Assembly: GCA_046756245.1 (NCBI GenBank)
Contig: JBHHVZ010000016.1
Span: 1 to 37,904 of the forward strand
Reading direction: 5' to 3'
Source: G021776435 sp046756245
Lineage (GTDB): Bacteria > Pseudomonadota > Alphaproteobacteria > Caulobacterales > Parvularculaceae
Length of the DNA stretch: 37,904 nt
Part shown: positions 1 to 7,141 of the stretch, piece after piece
Layout: each line of letters opens with the position of its first letter
How positions within the stretch are numbered: position 1 is the first letter of the stretch
The notes under the pieces: model-generated
What the model was told of the DNA's origin: nothing
The model's input: only the letters and a program-made list of their open reading frames with translations
The model's database searches: none
Translations under genes and position numbers: made by a program

Positions 1-59
<59 letters not shown>

Positions 60-72
60 GGGGAAGTAAGGG

Positions 73-101
73 GACTAAGGGCGTGAGTCTCGGGGTGTCA
101 A
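73..101 (-). promoter_or_regulatory. Candidate sigma70-type promoter for the tRNA-Leu gene
   Basis: On the minus strand a perfect TTGACA hexamer lies at 101-96. After 17 bases it is followed by a weak -10 element TTAGTC (78-73) and a C-rich stretch just before the tRNA 5' end at 59. The spacing suits a housekeeping promoter, but the -10 is poor, so this is a candidate only. Confidence 0.4.
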
Positions 102-216
102 ACCAGATTTTCCGGCAGGGATAACTGAGCATACTTCTTATTCTCGGATTGCGCTGGCGCGTTGCGGGCCTAAGCCTTCATAATTGTTCTCTTTGAGGAC
201 GGCTGAGGAGAAAACA

Positions 217-711
217 ATGTCGAAAGAAGGAGGAAAAAAGCCCGTTACGCTAACCCGGAAGGAGCTCTACGCCCAGGTTTGGCGAAAGCCGATGAGCCGC
301 CTGGCGGCGGAGTATGGTCTATCCGGCAACGGCCTCGCCAAGATTTGTGATCGTCACAAGATTCCGTATCCTCCGCGGGGTCATTGGGCCAAGAAGGCGG
401 CGGGCAAAAAAGTCATCACATATAGAGCGCATTCCGAAAAGTGGGAACCGGTTTTCGGATATAATGCGCGACAAAACAAAAACCTGGAACATGTTCTCCG
501 ACTCGCATTTCGGAGAACATGCTCTAGGTTGCCGGAGATCGAAGACGGTGACTTGTGCAACATCACCATCTGGCCGACACCGCCGGCGCCAAAACCGCCG
601 GAGCTGCCGCCGGAGACGAAGAGAAGAGTTGACGCCATTCGCGCGTTTTCAGTTCCCTGTTTGCGGATTCTGGTTCCCAGTTACGGGCTTCAGAATTCCC
701 TGTTCCAGTGA
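217..711 (+). CDS. Small DNA-binding-like hypothetical protein, probably truncated and carrying an in-frame palindromic repeat
   Basis: The product is 164 aa. ATG 217 is preferred over an upstream TTG because GAGGAG (205-210) sits six bases before it. Residues about 8-60 (LTRKELYAQVW, SRLAAEYGLSGNGLAKICDR, PPRGHWAKKAAGKK) resemble a widespread alphaproteobacterial hypothetical family whose N-terminus looks like a helix-turn-helix; function is unknown. Residues about 70-107 are encoded by a two-hairpin palindromic element (423-536) that stays in frame, after which family-like sequence (LPEIEDG, proline-rich stretch) resumes. From about 645 the reading frame enters another repeat and ends quickly, so the normal C-terminus is probably lost. 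Whether the protein is made is unknown; it may be a decaying gene. Confidence 0.5.
   Translation: MSKEGGKKPVTLTRKELYAQVWRKPMSRLAAEYGLSGNGLAKICDRHKIPYPPRGHWAKKAAGKKVITYRAHSEKWEPVFGYNARQNKNLEHVLRLAFRRTCSRLPEIEDGDLCNITIWPTPPAPKPPELPPETKRRVDAIRAFSVPCLRILVPSYGLQNSLFQ
423..536. repeat. Two-hairpin palindromic element inside a reading frame
   Basis: The 114-bp segment starts TAGAGC and ends GCTCTA. It holds two hairpins. The first has GCGCATT (427-433) pairing AATGCGC (463-469), with an inner CCGAAAA (434-440) pairing TTTTCGG (452-458). The second has CATGTTCTCCGA pairing TCGGAGAACATG, with the loop CTCGCATT. Its left end shares TAGAGCGCATT with an arm of the palindrome at 31573-31667, suggesting one family. 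No frame is lost across it. Short palindromic repeats of this style are common between genes in alphaproteobacteria; placement inside a frame is unusual. Confidence 0.75.
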
Positions 712-816
712 GCAGGGAATTTACGGCTAAGGCCGGGAAATTGCGTGGCTAATTCCGGCGGAGAGATGGGGAATGGCAGCGAAAAGCAATTAATTCCCTG
801 TAAATTCACTGAAAAC
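645..816. repeat. Inverted-repeat-bounded element
   Basis: GTTTTCAG (645-652) is matched by the inverted copy CTGAAAAC (809-816). Between them lie repeated TTCCCTGT and AATTCCCTG units and their complements, including AATTCCCTG...CAGGGAATT near 690-720. The stretch has no plausible coding content beyond the tail of the preceding frame. I recognise its style as a non-coding repeat frequent in alphaproteobacterial genomes, but cannot name the family. Confidence 0.5.
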
Positions 817-945
817 ATGGAAGCGGGGCTGAGACCCGTACTATCGGAATCGGTTCCACCGCCAGTCGCAACGCGCGAATGACCCGACCCCTTTGAACGC
901 AGCCACCTGAAGCTAGTACAAACGGCTGTATCATAGGAGGAAGAG

Positions 946-1041
946 ATGTCCGGGAAACGCTACTCCCCTGAGGAGATCGTATCGAAGCTGCGCGAGGCGG
1001 AGGTTTATCTGGCCGACGGCGTCGGACGCCGGGCTTCGTGA
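946..1041 (+). pseudogene. Truncated IS3-family transposase OrfA fragment
   Basis: ATG 946 has a strong ribosome site (AGGAGGAAGAG) and encodes only 31 codons before TGA at 1039. The first 24 residues (MSGKRYSPEEIV, SKLREAEVYLADG) match the conserved start of OrfA proteins of IS3-family elements, which have a PEEIVxKLRxxEV helix. The rest of OrfA and all of OrfB are missing. Sequence after about 1027 is unrelated and soon joins a dispersed repeat. The IS left end probably lies in 885-945, but no partner inverted repeat remains to define it. Confidence 0.7.
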
Positions 1042-1051
1042 GATCCGCCTG

Positions 1052-1390
1052 CTGCGCTTTCGCCCATTGCGGGAAAAACGGGGATAGATATCCGACCCTT
1101 TCCAGGCGGTCGTATAGTGGGCGGATGAAACTGTTCCACCGTCCCGTACACGCCGGTTTTCGTCATCACGTATGCGCGAGCCGCGTGTCCTTCGAGGACC
1201 GATCCCTCACACTGAGGCGCGAGGCGCGCACGCGAAGGCGTGCAGATAATGACATAACGGAGCTGTCGATGTTCCCCAAGCGTTCGAAAATGGACATAAT
1301 GGACCCAATCGCCCGCAACGTCAGAAAACAAGCGGGCGTTAGTTTTTCGTTCGTGAATCGGAGGAGACAAAAAAGACCCTTTGAGCGAAA
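1052..1390 (+). repeat. Dispersed intergenic repeat, copy 1
   Basis: This stretch is homologous, in opposite orientation, to 18108-18490. The best-conserved block is 1056-1130 (TTTCGCCCATT, ACGGGGATAG, ATCCGACC). A second conserved block at about 1268-1390 includes AAAATGGACATAATGGACCC. Order and spacing of the blocks agree in both copies, while the middle is diverged. A frame through the second block gives MFPKRSKMDIMDP here and MFLRRSKMDKMDP in the other copy. I do not call it a gene, because the resemblance is at the DNA level too and no start site is convincing. Confidence 0.7.
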
Positions 1391-1479
1391 TCCGTCATTG
1401 GTCCGGCGCGGGCGATTCGACGCCTTCAGCGCCTTCTCGGCCGGTGATTCTGCGGTCCACGTCTTTACGCGCCAATTTT

Positions 1480-1526
1480 TGATAGAGTATCAGGCGCTGA
1501 CAGATGCATATTGATCGCTTGATGCA
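1480..1526. promoter_or_regulatory. Candidate operator region upstream of boxC
   Basis: Two inverted repeats precede boxC: TGATA-GAG-TATCA at 1480-1492, and TGCAT (1505-1509) paired with ATGCA (1522-1526). The core TAGAGT of the first also occurs in the imperfect palindrome next to the MarR-family gene (11046-11058, minus strand). This is the natural place for control of the box genes, but binding is inference only. Confidence 0.3.
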
Positions 1527-1550
1527 GGCAGGTAGGATTGAAAGAGATAA

Positions 1551-3200
1551 ATGATTGAATTTTCAGCACAGCCGGAAAGCTACCGCCATTGGCGCCTGGA
1601 GATCGATGGATCGGTGGCGTTTTTGAACCTCAACGTCCAGGAGGACGGCGGTCTTCTGCCTGGCTATAAGCTGAAATTGAACTCCTACGATCTGGGCGTC
1701 GATATCGAACTCAATGATGCGGTCCAGCGCCTCCGTTTCGAGCATCCCGAGGTGCGCGCTGTGGTGATCAGGTCGGACATGGACGACGTGTTTTGCGCCG
1801 GCGCCAATATCCAGATGCTCGGACAGTCGAGCCACGCCCATAAGGTCAATTTTTGCAAATTCACCAACGAAACCCGTAACGCGATCGAAGACGCCAGCCG
1901 GAACTCCGGCCAGACATATTTATGCGCCATCAATGGCGCGGCGGCGGGCGGCGGCTACGAGCTTGCGCTGGCGGCCGAGCACATCATACTGGTCGACGAC
2001 GGGAAGAGCGCGGTCTCCCTGCCGGAAGCGCCGCTATTGGCCGTTCTGCCGGGCACAGGCGGTCTGACCCGCGTCGTCGACAAACGCTACGTCCGGCGCG
2101 ATCATGCCGATGTGTTCTGTACGCTGACGGAAGGGATCAAGGGCAAGCGCGCCCTCGACTGGCGGCTTGTCGACGAGGTCGCGCCGCGCTCGCGCCTCGA
2201 TCAAATCGTGCGGGAGCGCGCCCAGGCCTTTGCGGACAAATCAGACCGTCCTGACGGCGCTGCGGGAATCAAGCTGTCTCCGCTCAACTGCAAGCGCGAG
2301 AAAGACAGCATAGATTACGACAATGTGCGCGTGATGATTGATCGCGCCGGCCGCGCGGCGCGCATCGTCATACAGGCGCCGCGCGACGATCCGCCCGGCG
2401 ATCTCGCCGGCGTTCACGCCGCCGGCGCCGCGTTTTGGCCGCTGGCCCTGGCGCGCGAACTGGACGACGCGATCCTGCACCTGCGCTTTAATGAGCCGGA
2501 TATCGGCGCCTGGGTATTGACGACCAGCGGCGACGCCGCGCGCGTCATGGCGGCCGACGCGGTCCTGCAGCAGAATGCCGAGGATTGGCTGGTGCGCGAA
2601 ATCACGCTCTATCTCAAGCGCGTGCTCAAGCGCCTTGACGTCAGCTCGCGCAGCCTGGTGACGCTCATAGAGCTGGGCGGCTGTTTCGCTGGATTCCTTG
2701 TTGAGTTTGTCCTCGCCGCCGACCGCAGTTATATGCTCGACGGCGTAATCGAAGGCGACAACCGCCCACCGGTGCGCCTGCGTCTTTCGGAAATGAATTT
2801 CGGGCCGTTGACGATGTGCAACGGTCTCACGCGCCTGGAGACGCGCTTTCTGGACAATGCGGAGCGAGTGGCGGCGCTCCGCGAAATGATCGATTGCGAT
2901 CTGGATGCGGCGACGGCGGAAGAGCTGGGTCTGGTCACCTTTATTCCTGATGACATCGACTGGGAGGACGAGGTCCGCCTCGCGCTTGAAGAGCGCGCCA
3001 GTCTTTCGCCCGACGCCCTGACCGGCATGGAGGCCAGCCTTCGTTTCGCCGGACCGGAAACATTGGAAACGAAGATTTTCGGCCGGCTCTCCGCCTGGCA
3101 GAACTGGATTTTCCAGCGCCCGAACGCAGTCGGAGAAGAAGGCGCCCTGAAACGTTTTGGCAGTGGCGTTCAGCCTAAATTCGATCGCCGGCGCGTATAA
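1551..3200 (+). CDS. boxC: 2,3-epoxybenzoyl-CoA dihydrolase (BoxC)
   Basis: The product has 549 aa, close to the usual length of about 550. BoxC hydrolytically opens the ring of 2,3-epoxybenzoyl-CoA to 3,4-dehydroadipyl-CoA semialdehyde plus formate in the aerobic benzoyl-CoA pathway. The N-terminal half is a crotonase-type domain, with oxyanion-hole-like segments near 80-95 (FCAGANIQM) and 126-137 (INGAAAGGGYEL). Cys102 (NFCKFTNETRN) and Glu159 (LPEAPLL) align, with a constant shift of nine, with the catalytic Cys111 and Glu168 described for Burkholderia xenovorans BoxC. A second, degenerate crotonase-like half follows, as in the family. The ATG has GAAAGAGA upstream. boxB follows after 35 bp, so the two are probably co-transcribed. 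Confidence 0.96.
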   Translation: MIEFSAQPESYRHWRLEIDGSVAFLNLNVQEDGGLLPGYKLKLNSYDLGVDIELNDAVQRLRFEHPEVRAVVIRSDMDDVFCAGANIQMLGQSSHAHKVNFCKFTNETRNAIEDASRNSGQTYLCAINGAAAGGGYELALAAEHIILVDDGKSAVSLPEAPLLAVLPGTGGLTRVVDKRYVRRDHADVFCTLTEGIKGKRALDWRLVDEVAPRSRLDQIVRERAQAFADKSDRPDGAAGIKLSPLNCKREKDSIDYDNVRVMIDRAGRAARIVIQAPRDDPPGDLAGVHAAGAAFWPLALARELDDAILHLRFNEPDIGAWVLTTSGDAARVMAADAVLQQNAEDWLVREITLYLKRVLKRLDVSSRSLVTLIELGGCFAGFLVEFVLAADRSYMLDGVIEGDNRPPVRLRLSEMNFGPLTMCNGLTRLETRFLDNAERVAALREMIDCDLDAATAEELGLVTFIPDDIDWEDEVRLALEERASLSPDALTGMEASLRFAGPETLETKIFGRLSAWQNWIFQRPNAVGEEGALKRFGSGVQPKFDRRRV

Positions 3201-3235
3201 CTGACGCGACCCTGAAAAGAGAAGTCACCTGGCTG

Positions 3236-4651
3236 ATGAGCATCGATTACCTGACCAAGATCCCCAACAACGTTAATCTGGCCGACGATCGTCGGCTGCA
3301 AAGAGCGCTGGAAAAATGGCAGCCCAACTATGAAAGCTGGTGGAGGGAGTTGGGCCCGGCGGAAAGCCGGAACCTTGACGTCTATCTGCGCACCGCGATC
3401 AGCGTCGATCCGGGCGGCTGGGCGAACTACGACTATGTGCGCATGCCGGATTATCGGTGGGGCATCTTTCTCGCGCCGCCGGAGGAGGGCCGTCAGGTTA
3501 ACTTCGGCATGCATAAAGGCGAACCCGCCTGGCAGGAAGTGCCGGGCGAATACCGCACCGACCTCCGGCGCCTGATCGTGGTTCAGGGCGATACCGAGCC
3601 GGCCTCGGTCGAACAGCAGCGCCATCTCGGCGCCACCTGCCCGTCGCTATATGACCTTCGCAATTTATTCCAGGTCAATGTCGAAGAGGGACGACATCTT
3701 TGGGCCATGGTCTATCTGCTGCACGCGCATTTCGGCCGCGACGGCCGCGAGGAAGCCGAAGGAATGCTGGAGCGTCATTCCGGCGATCCCGACAAGCCGC
3801 GCATCCTGGGCGCCTTCAACGAACAGACGCCGGACTGGCTGTCGTTCTACATGTTCACATTTTTCACCGACCGCGATGGCAAGTATCAGTTGGCCGCTCT
3901 GGCGGAATCGGCGTTCGATCCGCTGTCCCGAACCTGTCGCTTCATGCTCACTGAAGAAGCGCATCACATGTTCGTCGGCGAAACCGGAGTCGGCAGGATC
4001 GTGCAGCGCGCCTGCGAGATCATGCGCGATGGAAAAACCGACGACGTACGGCGAATGGGCGGCGTCGATCTGCCGACGATCCAGAAATACATCAATTTCC
4101 ATTTCAGCGTGTCGCTGGATCTCTTCGGTCAGGAGTTGTCGACCAACGCCGGCAACTATTTCAGCATGGGTCTCAAGGGCCGCTTTCAGGAAACGAAAAT
4201 CGACGATGACCATCTCCTGACAGAGGCTGTTTACAAAACACCGGAAGTCAGGGGGAATGACATCGCCATCGTCGACGCCAGCGCGTTGCTCGCCGTTAAT
4301 GAGCGTTTGCGCGACGATTATGTGGCCGATTGCCAACGCGGCGTCGACAAGTGGAACCGGATCATCGAAAAGGCCGGCGTCGACTTCACGCTAAAACTTC
4401 CGAGCCGGGCCTTTCATCGTCAGATCGGGGTCTTCGCCAATATCGACACTGCGCCGGACGGCCGGATCATCACCCGAGCGGAATGGGACCGCCGTCAATC
4501 CGACTGGCTTCCGACCGAGGAAGACCGCGCCTATGTCGGCTCCTTAATGCAGGCGGTGACTGCGCCCGGAAAAATCGCCAACTGGATCGCGCCGCCGGCG
4601 AAGGGCGTCAACGGACAGCCGTGGGAGTTCGAATACGTACGCTTTAATTAA
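3236..4651 (+). CDS. boxB: Benzoyl-CoA 2,3-epoxidase, oxygenase subunit (BoxB)
   Basis: The product has 471 aa, near the family length of about 473. BoxB is a soluble di-iron oxygenase that, with the reductase BoxA, inserts one oxygen atom into benzoyl-CoA to give the 2,3-epoxide. The di-iron ligands of Azoarcus evansii BoxB (E120, E150, H153, D211, E240, H243) are all present here with a shift of one: E121, E151, H154 (VEEGRHLW), D212 (TDRD), E241 and H244 (EEAHHMF). The gene therefore looks fully functional. It sits between boxC and the CoA ligase. BoxA is not in the window and must be supplied from elsewhere. Confidence 0.97.
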   Translation: MSIDYLTKIPNNVNLADDRRLQRALEKWQPNYESWWRELGPAESRNLDVYLRTAISVDPGGWANYDYVRMPDYRWGIFLAPPEEGRQVNFGMHKGEPAWQEVPGEYRTDLRRLIVVQGDTEPASVEQQRHLGATCPSLYDLRNLFQVNVEEGRHLWAMVYLLHAHFGRDGREEAEGMLERHSGDPDKPRILGAFNEQTPDWLSFYMFTFFTDRDGKYQLAALAESAFDPLSRTCRFMLTEEAHHMFVGETGVGRIVQRACEIMRDGKTDDVRRMGGVDLPTIQKYINFHFSVSLDLFGQELSTNAGNYFSMGLKGRFQETKIDDDHLLTEAVYKTPEVRGNDIAIVDASALLAVNERLRDDYVADCQRGVDKWNRIIEKAGVDFTLKLPSRAFHRQIGVFANIDTAPDGRIITRAEWDRRQSDWLPTEEDRAYVGSLMQAVTAPGKIANWIAPPAKGVNGQPWEFEYVRFN

Positions 4652-4784
4652 CGAGGATGTGCGGCGAATCGGAGCACCCGAGGGGCTTGTCGCAAGTCCG
4701 GTCACGGGCGAAGCTGATGCGGAGACGGACAAGCATCGAGTAAAGAGACCGAATAGCCAGAATTAAGCACCGGGAGAACGGCGC

Positions 4785-6362
4785 ATGCGCGATCATAACG
4801 TCTCGGTTGATCGGTCGATGACGCCGACCGAATTAAAATTCGCACCGATTTTCAACGCCGCAGTTGCGTTTATCGATCGTCACATTGCGGAGGGCAGGGG
4901 AGAAAAAGTGGTGATTCAGGCCGTCGATGGCGGCGCGGTCACTTACGCGGAATTGGCGGAAAACGTCAATCGGACCGGCAACGTACTAACAGGCCTCGGC
5001 ATCGAACGGGGCGACCGGGTTCTGATGATCGTCAAGGACTGTCCAGAATTCTATTATCTCTTTTGGGGAGCAATCAAGGCAGGCATCGTCCCGGCGCCAA
5101 TCAATACGTTGCTGCGCGCACGCGACTTCTCTTTCATGATAGACGATTCAGAATGCGCCAGCGTGGTCTATTCGCCGGAATATGCAGATGAAGTCGAGCC
5201 CGCTTTGGCCCAGGTGAATCACAAGCCGAAGGAGGTCTTGCGCGTAGAAGGCGACGGGGACTGTTTGAGTGCGCGATTGCGGCGGGCATCGGCCGATCTG
5301 GAGCCGGCCCCGACCGAAGCCGACGACGACTGCTTCTGGCTTTATTCCTCCGGCACGACAGGCCCTCCCAAGGGGGTCGTGCACGCCCACCGCGATTTGG
5401 TCGTCACAAGCGAATTCTACGGTTTCGGCGCCCTCGGAATCCGAGAAAGCGATCTCTGTTTTTCCGCCGCCAAGCTATTCTTCGCCTATGGCCTGGGCAA
5501 CGCCATGACGATGCCGCTCTGGGTCGGCGCGAGCGCGGTATTGCTGGCTGATCCGCCGAAATCGCAGCGCATTTTCGATGTCATCGAGCAATACAAGCCG
5601 ACCCTGTTTTTCGGCGTGCCAACCCTCTATGCGGCGCAGCTTCGCGCTTTGTCCGAAAAGCCGCGCGATCTGTCTTCGCTGCGGCTTTGCGTTTCGGCGG
5701 GCGAAGCGTTGCCGGCCGACGTATTCCGGCGCTGGCGTGAGCAGACTGGATGCCTGATCCTTGACGGCATCGGCTCGACCGAGTCTTTGCACATGTTCAT
5801 TTCGAACCGGGCCGATGATTATCGACCAGGCTGCAGCGGCCGCCCGGTCGCCGGCTACGAGGCGAAGATCATCGATGACGCAGGCGACGAAGTGCCGGTA
5901 GGCGATTGCGGCTGCCTGATAATCCGCGGCGCCTCGATAGCCAAATACTATTGGAATAATCCGGAAAAGACCGCGAAGACGATGATCGACGGCTGGCTGA
6001 ACACGGGCGACACCTATTTCCGCGACGAGGAAGGCTATTTCCACTATTGCGGGCGCAACGACGACATGCTCAAGGTCGGCGGCATCTGGTGTTCGCCTTT
6101 TGAGATCGAAGCCAAACTGATCGAACATCCAAAGGTTCTGGAGGCCGCCGTGGTCGGCCGGCCCGACGACGACGGCATGATCAAGCCGGCGGCGTTCGTC
6201 GTGCTTAATGACATTGACGATGCAGGCGACGCTCTGTGTGAAGAGCTTCGACAGCACTGCAAGAAAGGTCTGACAAAGTACAAATACCCGCGCTGGTTCT
6301 CTTTCGTCGAAAACCTGCCGAAGACTGCGACCGGTAAAATTCAGCGCTACAAGTTGCGTTGA
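4785..6362 (+). CDS. Benzoate-CoA ligase family protein (benzoate or 4-hydroxybenzoate)
   Basis: The product is 525 aa, the usual size for aryl-CoA ligases of the benzoate-CoA ligase family. It would adenylate the aromatic acid and transfer it to CoA, the entry step for the neighbouring box and hcr enzymes. ATP-binding loop YSSGTTGPPKGVVH is near residue 187, GIGSTE and NTGDTY motifs follow, and the catalytic lysine is in LPKTATGKIQRYK at the C-terminus. Sequence alone does not separate benzoate from 4-hydroxybenzoate as preferred substrate; the downstream reductase makes 4-hydroxybenzoate plausible. A 133-bp gap without a clear terminator separates it from boxB. If the assignment to benzoate is right, the usual symbol would be bclA or badA. 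Confidence 0.9.
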   Translation: MRDHNVSVDRSMTPTELKFAPIFNAAVAFIDRHIAEGRGEKVVIQAVDGGAVTYAELAENVNRTGNVLTGLGIERGDRVLMIVKDCPEFYYLFWGAIKAGIVPAPINTLLRARDFSFMIDDSECASVVYSPEYADEVEPALAQVNHKPKEVLRVEGDGDCLSARLRRASADLEPAPTEADDDCFWLYSSGTTGPPKGVVHAHRDLVVTSEFYGFGALGIRESDLCFSAAKLFFAYGLGNAMTMPLWVGASAVLLADPPKSQRIFDVIEQYKPTLFFGVPTLYAAQLRALSEKPRDLSSLRLCVSAGEALPADVFRRWREQTGCLILDGIGSTESLHMFISNRADDYRPGCSGRPVAGYEAKIIDDAGDEVPVGDCGCLIIRGASIAKYYWNNPEKTAKTMIDGWLNTGDTYFRDEEGYFHYCGRNDDMLKVGGIWCSPFEIEAKLIEHPKVLEAAVVGRPDDDGMIKPAAFVVLNDIDDAGDALCEELRQHCKKGLTKYKYPRWFSFVENLPKTATGKIQRYKLR

Positions 6363-6670
6363 GATTGAGCCAGCCCCTATTGGCGAAGCGCATCCGGCGC
6401 CGAAACAGCCTGAGCTTGGCCATGATGGCCGAGGCCTGCAGAATCCCCCATGGCGCCGATGCTTTCGATCCCGAACCCGACCGTCTCTTATTTGCGGTTG
6501 TGCGCCCAAATATTCTCCCGCGCCGCGCTGACGGGCCTGTTGTCAGGTGCGGCGATCCGCAGTACATTGCCCATATTGTTCACCTACCGAACAATCTAAG
6601 ACGGGCCGTCGGAACCGTCCGGACCGCCAGATGAGGCGTACGACGTCCCGCCCAAGCGGACGAGAATCTT
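6363..6670. other. Intergenic region between the ligase and hcrC
   Basis: No convincing gene is visible in this 308-bp stretch: a 91-codon frame crossing it has no ribosome site and no family resemblance. The only notable structure is the inverted repeat listed at 6575-6595. A separate promoter for the hcr genes probably lies here. Confidence 0.5.
6575..6595. promoter_or_regulatory. Perfect 7-bp inverted repeat upstream of hcrC, candidate operator
   Basis: ATTGTTC (6575-6581) and GAACAAT (6589-6595) are separated by seven bases. The dyad lies 76 bp before the hcrC start in otherwise GC-rich sequence. It has the size of a MarR- or TetR-type operator. The MarR-family gene downstream of hcrB is an obvious candidate binder, but the dyad does not match the palindrome beside that gene. 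Confidence 0.4.
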
Positions 6671-7141
6671 ATGGCCAAGGACATCCTCCGCCTAACCGTA
6701 AACGGCCGGCCCCGCGAAGACGCAGTGGCGGGCAATCTTTTGTTGGTCGATTATTTGCGCGAGACGGTCGGTCTGACCGGAACCAAAATGGGCTGCGACG
6801 GCGGCGAATGCGGCGCCTGCACGGTTCTGGTCGACGGACGGCCCCGGCTGTCGTGCCTGACCCTCGCCGCAACCTGCGCCGGGCGCGAGGTCGAGACCAT
6901 CGAAGGTTGCGCGCGCGGTGGCCGCATGTCGCGCCTGCAGCAAGCTTTTCACGAGAAACTCGGCTCGCAATGCGGCTACTGCACGCCCGGCATGATCATG
7001 GCGGCGGAAGGCTTGCTGCGTCACAAACCGACTCCAACGCAGACTGACATTCGTAACGCCCTTGGCGGCAATATCTGCCGCTGCACCGGGTATGTGAAGA
7101 TTATCGAAGCGGTTGAAACCGCCGCGGAGTCAGCGATATGA
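6671..7141 (+). CDS. hcrC: 4-hydroxybenzoyl-CoA reductase, gamma (2Fe-2S) subunit
   Basis: The 156-aa product is the iron-sulfur subunit of a xanthine-oxidase-family enzyme. The plant-ferredoxin-type cluster uses Cys42, Cys47, Cys50 and Cys62 (GCDGGECGAC). The second, helical-domain cluster uses Cys101, Cys104, Cys136 and Cys138 (CGYCTPGM, ICRCTGY). It passes electrons to the molybdenum centre of HcrA. Its stop overlaps the hcrA start in ATGA, so translation is coupled. Assignment to 4-hydroxybenzoyl-CoA reductase, not another family member, rests on HcrB and the box context. The same subunit is called HbaB in Rhodopseudomonas. Confidence 0.9.
   Translation: MAKDILRLTVNGRPREDAVAGNLLLVDYLRETVGLTGTKMGCDGGECGACTVLVDGRPRLSCLTLAATCAGREVETIEGCARGGRMSRLQQAFHEKLGSQCGYCTPGMIMAAEGLLRHKPTPTQTDIRNALGGNICRCTGYVKIIEAVETAAESAI

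Noticed and set aside
1038..1514. 158-codon plus-strand frame as a gene
   Set aside because: It begins inside the IS stub, crosses the dispersed repeat and has no ribosome site or family resemblance; treated as repeat DNA.
6359..6634. 91-codon frame between the ligase and hcrC
   Set aside because: It overlaps the ligase stop, lacks a ribosome site and shows no domain; likely chance in GC-rich DNA.
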